The notes under the pieces: model-generated
What the model saw: the letters and a program-made list of their open reading frames with translations, nothing else
The model's database searches: none
What the model was told of the DNA's origin: nothing
In this document: positions 58,340-64,000 of the stretch, one piece after another
Position numbering within the stretch: the stretch's first letter is position 1
Layout of the letters: each line of letters begins with the position of its first letter
Made by a program: the position numbers and the translations under genes
Assembly (NCBI GenBank): GCA_024867545.1
Contig: JANFNE010000052.1
Coordinates: 1-64,000 of the forward strand
Length of the DNA stretch: 64,000 nucleotides
Direction of reading: 5' to 3'
Source of the DNA: Phytopythium helicoides
Taxonomy: Eukaryota > Oomycota > Peronosporomycetes > Pythiales > Pythiaceae

Positions 58340-60069
58340 TCAGTTGGAATGCAGCCACTTGAGCTGGAAGCTAAAGTCAGCACCAAAGTGCTCCAGTGAA
58401 TTCTCCATCGCGCACAATACCCATGATAACAACTTCGACTGCACAATCAAACTCTGGCTGTCAAGCACGAACCCCACTTGCCGCATGGCTGACACACCAG
58501 TGATGCGATGTAGCACCAAATCCATGACTACAAGCGACGCCAACTCTAGAGCGGCGTACATGAGGACGTTGGTGACCATAGTCCATAGTTCATGTTCGTC
58601 AATGTCAGCGATGGTGGGGTAGAAAGCGCGATTGGGTAGGTGTTATGTTATTGCCATGAGGAGACCTGACGGTTTCAGTAAATTTATGAGTGGAGTTAGA
58701 TGACACAGCGTGATGAAACAAAGAATTTACACTAATGCGTATGGAACTTACTGTAGAAAACTGGCATGATAACTTCGGTGTACTCGACAAGGAGGACAAA
58801 TTCGGTCGTGAAGAGCAACTTCCTCGTTGCAAGCAAGAATTCGTCTCGTTTCTCGAAAGAGCCAAAACTTTGTCGCAAATCACAAGAGCTGGGCCGATTT
58901 GCATTTTCACGGGGAGCAACGAACACTTTAGCCGACGGAGCTCGCGGCCCAGCAGTGCTCACGTTTCGCGGCTCAGCGGATTTGATGTCCAGTGCAGAAC
59001 TGGTCAGTGTCATATTAGACGACTGCACTTCTCGAGGTGTGAGATCCATTTCTTGATCGAGAGCAATCGCCACCTCCAAAAACTTCTTTCCATACAACGA
59101 ATGGCTATTTGGCAATCCATTCATGAACTGCTTGAGCGGTTGGAACCTCTGGTAGACGTCGTACACCGATACACATCCCTGAATGACATCGATCAGCATG
59201 ACCGTCAGTGAAGTCGAGATGGTGGTAGCGTGCTGCATCGCCAACGAGACATAGATGGCATTATAACAATCGATATTGAAGATGACCTGGACTGGTTTTA
59301 AGTCGTCATTGCTGCTGGCGAATCTGCTGACGATGTTTTTGGCAATGATTTTGATCAGAGGTACGAGTGTCATGTATGGTGTTTGGTATTTTGGGGAAAT
59401 TGAATTGAAGCCGTAGATGAAGACTGGGTAGATAATCATGAGGTAACATTGAATTGAGTTGACGTTTACAGCTCGGTTGAAGTCGGCGCGGAGGACTGGA
59501 TCGTTCTTGAGTCTTCGACCGAAGTAGATTCCAAACATGACCACTATTGGCACCGCGGACACAGGAGTCATGGCAAGCAATGCGAATGGAACAGGCATCG
59601 GGGAGAAGCCTGCTATTATGTATAAAACAACCGTAATTGTGATTGAGATGGCTATGGCTGTTGTCAATGCATGCCAAGGTTTCATGCCGAGCAATGGTAA
59701 CCAGAATCCTATTTGTATCAGCGACCAATAACACATGATGGCAACAAAAGTCGCAAGGCGAGCCCAGAAGGCGTAGTTCGCGTCGCGTCCAGCGCTAGGT
59801 GGAGCTAGTGGTGGAACATCCAGCAATATGCTGACCACGAGACTCGGAATGGGAGCGATAATACACCACAACAAAATGCGATACCAGCGTGTCTGGATCG
59901 AATAAGCGTAGAATGCACGTATCCTGTCAAGTGAATACTTGCCTTGCAGCTCTACTTGTACGAGTTCCCACTTGTCTACAGTAGCTTGGGCCAACTGGCG
60001 AGCGGAGAAAACTCGTGTGGAGTTCATTTTCTTGAACACGATAGCAATATCTGTGAAGAGTTTGCGCAA
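58340..60069 (-). CDS. Multi-pass membrane protein of Phytophthora-type family, with in-frame stop in exon 2
   Basis: Exon 1 is 58752-60069 (439 codons) and exon 2 is 58340-58665, joined across an 86-bp intron (GTAAGT..CAG) in matching phase. Exon 1 has the KWELVQVELQGKYS segment and about five or six hydrophobic spans. The part before the intron ends VEYTEVIMPVF. Exon 2 continues with the conserved HLPNRAFY segment, a TNVLMYAALEL span and the C-terminal HFGADFSF. In exon 2 a TAA at 58643-58645 lies seven codons after the junction, directly before HLPN. So either the product is shortened to about 446 residues or the allele is a recent pseudogene. Function is unknown; a further 5' exon cannot be excluded. 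Confidence 0.65.
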
Positions 60070-61148
60070 TGAGCGCGACGGACACGCTGTCGGCGTACAT
60101 CCACGATATGAAAAAGGTTGTTGAAACGCTTAGGAAGACCAGAAATAGCGCAGCTTGAGTTGAAATCACAGATAGATGCAGGTGAGAGTTGTGGATCAAA
60201 TCCAGAAGAATTTGATCGACTGCGTTGCAGTGGACGTTTTCCCATTCAGTCTCACGATCTCCAGTCCCGGATGCTCAGATCCTGGTTATCAAGTTGTCCC
60301 CCGTCACATATTGATGCTGATCACCAACGAGTAGACCTCGAGTGCATCAAATCTGTCAGCGGTGAGCCCGCTCTTGCCATCAACGCCGCTACGTAACTGT
60401 CAGTCTCCACATACAATGTCGCCATGGATACCAGGGTGAAGGTTGACGGCCGCGTTGCATTGTCGAGGCAAATCAGCACCACGCAAAGAGCAAGCCGGAT
60501 TTGCTCTGGCTTTTGCCGGCTTTGCTGCGTGTTTCTTCAATATGCATGGACGTTGTGTAAATTTATCGGTTGGGGATTCAGCACCACGGCGGAAAGCCTC
60601 GTAAAAGTGTTGGTAGTGTTGGAGAAAGTTTCTGGTCGCCCCAGTGGCGCCTCCGCTTCGCCCCGGGTTAAAAGCCAAAGAAACGTCGAACAGCACGAGC
60701 CACCATTGACTCACTTGCTGCTGTCGCTGCACGCGCTTTTGCATTGACCCGGCCTCTACGGCAGCAGGTACTCGCTCGTTGCAAACTCTGCAAGTCGGAT
60801 GGAAATCGACACGACAAGCAATCACGTGGATGACTCGTCAGGATGGAAAGCTGCCTGCTAGCAATACCAAGGCGAGCAGATGAACAACTGCCAAGCAAAT
60901 GGCTGGCGTCAAAGCTTCCAGCGTCGCCCAACAGTGTCCATAATAGTCTCCATACAAACCTCAAGTCACTCCCCTTTTTCGCTGTAGTTGGCGGGAAAGC
61001 CGCCAAGGACAAGCAGTCGCGGCGATCTTCCACGAGCGCGCGCATGGCGCCTATAGTCAGCCGCTGATGTCGCGATCCTGGAAGGATCCGGCGGGCGGCC
61101 GCCCACTCTGTAAGATCCCAGCTCTGGCGTATCGCGCGGACCAAACTC
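60070..61148. other. 1.1-kb intergenic region
   Basis: Lies between two divergent genes. A minus-strand frame at 60400-60825 contains two Cys pairs (TCRVCNERV) but no complete domain, and the longer minus frame 60668-61546 overlaps the next gene. Neither is called. Promoters of both neighbours must lie here. Confidence 0.45.
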
Positions 61149-64000
61149 ATGAGGCGCGCGCTGCTCGCGGTCGCGGCGGGTGCGGCCGCCTTTCCGCTGG
61201 TCTCGGCGAGTTGATGAGGCGCTGACGCTCTCCATGTGGACGCAGCGGTCGCGGCGGGCGCTCTGGACGCGCACGGGAAGCTGTCGGTGGCTCTGGCGGC
61301 CACGGAAGAGCAGGCGGCGCCTGTGCCGGCGCCAGCGCAGCCGGCCGAGGCGCTGGACGCGGCGGCGCAGCGCCAGATGACGCGGCGCCTGCTGCAGTCG
61401 GCGGGCGCGGCGAGGGCCATGCCGGCCCCGCACGACCCCTTCATGTTCGGTGCGTGGCTCGCTTCGAGGGCTGGAGAGGACGTGTTGGAGCTGACGACGG
61501 CCGCGCAGACAACCACCTCGTGGGCGAGGTCATGGTGCAGAGCCACCCCGTGTACGGCTCGGCCTCGCTCTCGGTGCGCTCGGGGAAGACGTACCGCGCC
61601 GTGTCGCTCGTTGGGAGCGGCGGCGCTGACGTCGGCGCGCGCCGAGTGCCCACTGCAAGCGACGTCCGGTGAGGAGAACGAGCGCAGTGCTCTGCCGTGT
61701 TGTCATTTCGGCTGACGTCTGCTGCCAGGAAATTCGTCAACGTTGGAGACGTCGTCTTCCTGAACGAGAAGGACGCGCGCACAGTCGTGGGCGTGAGCAG
61801 CACCGACCTGTGGCTGGACCAGGGCCTGCAGCACCCGCTGGGCGGCGGTGAGAGCATTCAGGCGCGCAAAAGCCTCTTCTCCATGACAGAGGACGTCAAC
61901 CTACAGGGAGTTGCCAACTCGCGCGGCCTGCGCCTCCACTCGCGCGATGACACGGTCGGCGCTGCTAGCGCGCATCCGTCGCTGCAAATCCGGCACTTTG
62001 CAGACGCGAGCGCCGCATCGGCGCGATTGCTCCCTGGAAACGTGTCTGTCGAATATGGCAGCGACGAGGTGACCACACTGGTCGACCTCACGCAGGATTT
62101 GTCACGCAGCGCATTTGTTCGTCTAGCAGGAGGCTCATACATTGTCGACCCTAATCGCGCAGTCACCGCGACGACTTTCTTCCTCGACCGACCATACGCA
62201 GGGCCGACATACGACGATCTTCCCATCTACTTGGACGGGATCGGGACTGGTATTCTTTTGGTCGCAAAAGGGCGAGACACATCGAACGGCGGGTCGGATG
62301 TTACGATCGCACAAGCGAGCATCGATGTAATTGCATCAAATGCTGATGGCTCGGTCAATGCTACCGCTGTGATTCTGTCGACATCCATAAATGGTGAGTC
62401 CACTGGTCGCGTAAAGCTGGACCATGACGGTCTGCAATTGCTTGGCGGTACGACCACAATCTCATCGGAAGTGGATGAGATACGTGTCACACCTGCGAAA
62501 GGACTGACGCTTCAATCCGGTGATCTTGTTGATAAGTTGGGATCTGCGGTCGCGATTCGATCAGGGTACTCCGAGTACCAAACAGGTGGTGGCATCGACA
62601 TCGAAACAGGATCTAGCAGCTCTGACAATTCAGGAAGTATCATCGTCCATTCTTCTGCAGTAGAAGCTGAAGCTGCAATCTCCGGTGTGATCGGGATTGA
62701 AACGGGAACTGGAGCTTCTGGAGGCTCTGGGCAGATCACTATTAGCTCCGGCGACGCAAACACAGAGGGATCGGGTACCATTCATATTCGCACAGGTGCG
62801 GCGACCGCCTCTTCAACAGGAGAAATACTGCTCGAGACAGGAGATGCGATTGGAAGACCCACTGGCTCGATCACCCTTCGTGTCGGCTTGGATGACACAG
62901 GTGATGGGGGAGAAATTACGCTCCGAGCAGGAAATACAACGTCAGAAGAAGACCGAGGTGGTGCTGTTCATATCGATGCTGGGAGCGGCCCTACCACTGG
63001 GGGAGACATTCTTGTTGCAGCGGGTATTGGATCTAGTCAGTCTGGAGGAGTGATTCATGTCAGCAGCGGATTCAGCGATAGCGGAGCAAGTGGAGACATG
63101 CTGTTGGAGACACCAGTTTCTGGATCACAGGGTCCCAGTGGCTCGATTGTTTTATCGACTGGTGAGTCAAGTACCAAAGACACGGGTCACATCTCAATTT
63201 CGACGTCAGATGCGGCCTTGGGACAAGCAGGCCCCTTGTCATTCGGAATCGGAGACAGCGGCCTCGCAAGGGGTAGCAACTTGGTGGCAACCGCGGGAAA
63301 TAGTAGCCACAACTTTGGATTTGGTGGCAGTATTCTTGCTACAGCAGGGGCTGGGACCCGAAATGGAGGAAATGTTGAAGTCGTTGCAGGTTTGGGGAAC
63401 ACAGATGGCGGAGGAAATGTGCGGATTTTAAGCGGCCTTGGTCCCAATCTTAGCGGAAATGTCGAGATCGCCACCGCAGCAAGTGATACAAACGCAAACA
63501 GTGGCTCCCTCAGTTTGTCGTCGGGGAGCGCCAACAATGGAAACTCCGGCGATATCTCGATATTGACTTCTGCGGCGACTGGAGGCAAGAGCGGAATTAT
63601 TTCTATACGAGTAGCAAGCAGCAACGCAGAAAACGCAGGTTTCATCGAGATTCGGAGCGGTGATAGCACTCACGAAACGTTTGGTCGCGGCGGTAACATC
63701 ACAGTTACAGCTGGCACTGGAACCGATGATGGAGGCGATATTTACATCGCTGGTGGTGATGGAAGTGGCAACATTGGAGGTCTGGTGAATATAGTGAGTG
63801 GGACTGGGAGTGCTGCATCCAGCGGTGATGTTCTAATTGGCTCCGCTGGATCGGCCAGATCAAAACGAAGCGGCAATCTAGTTCTGACAAGCGGGGGAGC
63901 AACTGATGTAGGCGATTCAGGAAGTATTGCAATTGTGTCAGGCGAAAGCGAAGATGGTACAAGTGGCGAAATATCGATCTCAATAGGTGCTTCTACAAAC
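61149..64000 (+). CDS. Large secreted repeat protein, 5' part (runs off window end)
   Basis: Exons are 61149-61179, 61246-61449, 61509-61668 and 61729 to beyond 64000, with introns of 66, 59 and 60 bp in matching phases; 889 codons lie in the window. The first splice yields the signal peptide MRRALLAVAAAVAAG. Residues to about 330 form a unique region (FVNVGDVVFLNEKDA near 132-146). From about residue 380 the sequence becomes short irregular repeats of about 12-20 residues, each with Gly-x-Ile/Val-x-Ile and Ser/Thr-Gly (for example SGSIIVHSS, GGEITLRAGN, SGDISILTS). This suggests a beta-solenoid surface or wall protein. Few Cys occur in the repeats. I know of similar oomycete proteins but no function. 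The choice of first exon rests on the signal peptide and phases. Confidence 0.75.

Noticed and set aside
60668..61546. 292-codon minus-strand ORF
   Set aside because: Half of it is antisense to spliced exons of the secreted repeat protein. The rest shows Cys pairs but no complete zinc-binding pattern.

Overview
The window looks like nuclear DNA from an oomycete, most likely Phytophthora-like. The reasons are short GT..AG introns of about 60-100 nt in otherwise compact genes, closely packed GC-rich genes, and the gene families present: an expanded Crinkler/RHS-type NTPase-nuclease family, an RWP-RK regulator, a multi-pass membrane family with a conserved HLPNRA motif that I associate with Phytophthora, and secreted repeat proteins. 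No bacterial or organellar features, CRISPR arrays, rRNA or convincing tRNA were seen.

Positions 1-34,000 form a recently amplified array. Eight intact, intronless genes of about 873-890 codons lie in four head-to-head pairs (2467/8020, 11622/17223, 20835/26452, 28397/33921). Each pair shares a divergent promoter of about 280-345 bp. The proteins carry a P-loop NTPase (QSSGFGKS, then LAIDEA) followed by a PD-(D/E)xK nuclease-like domain (GEL..R, GADLLLP, VQVKN). Between pairs lie duplicated spacers that combine the 5' end and promoter of an unidentified membrane-protein gene, the 5' end of another unidentified gene, and a broken 3' half of cullin-3. The second pair and its spacers form an inverted repeat with arms of about 6.2 kb centred near 14,422, with spacing preserved exactly over most of both arms.

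Positions 34,000-41,200 hold an intact four-exon cullin-3 gene, which is the source of the fragments, then an SPF30/SMNDC1-like splicing factor in divergent orientation, and a ninth, solitary NTPase-nuclease gene.

Positions 41,200-64,000 are more ordinary: a UDP-glycosyltransferase-like gene that has lost key histidines, a spacer with three degenerate repeat units, a Ser/Thr-rich single-pass membrane protein with a probable 1-nt frameshift, two tandem IFI6/IFI27 (ISG12)-like genes, an acidic protein, a secretory GT4 glycosyltransferase, an RWP-RK protein, a multi-pass membrane gene with an in-frame stop plus a remnant paralogue, and the 5' part of a large secreted repeat protein that runs off the end. 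The most interesting system is the palindromic, mosaic NTPase-nuclease array that has captured and scattered pieces of cullin-3.
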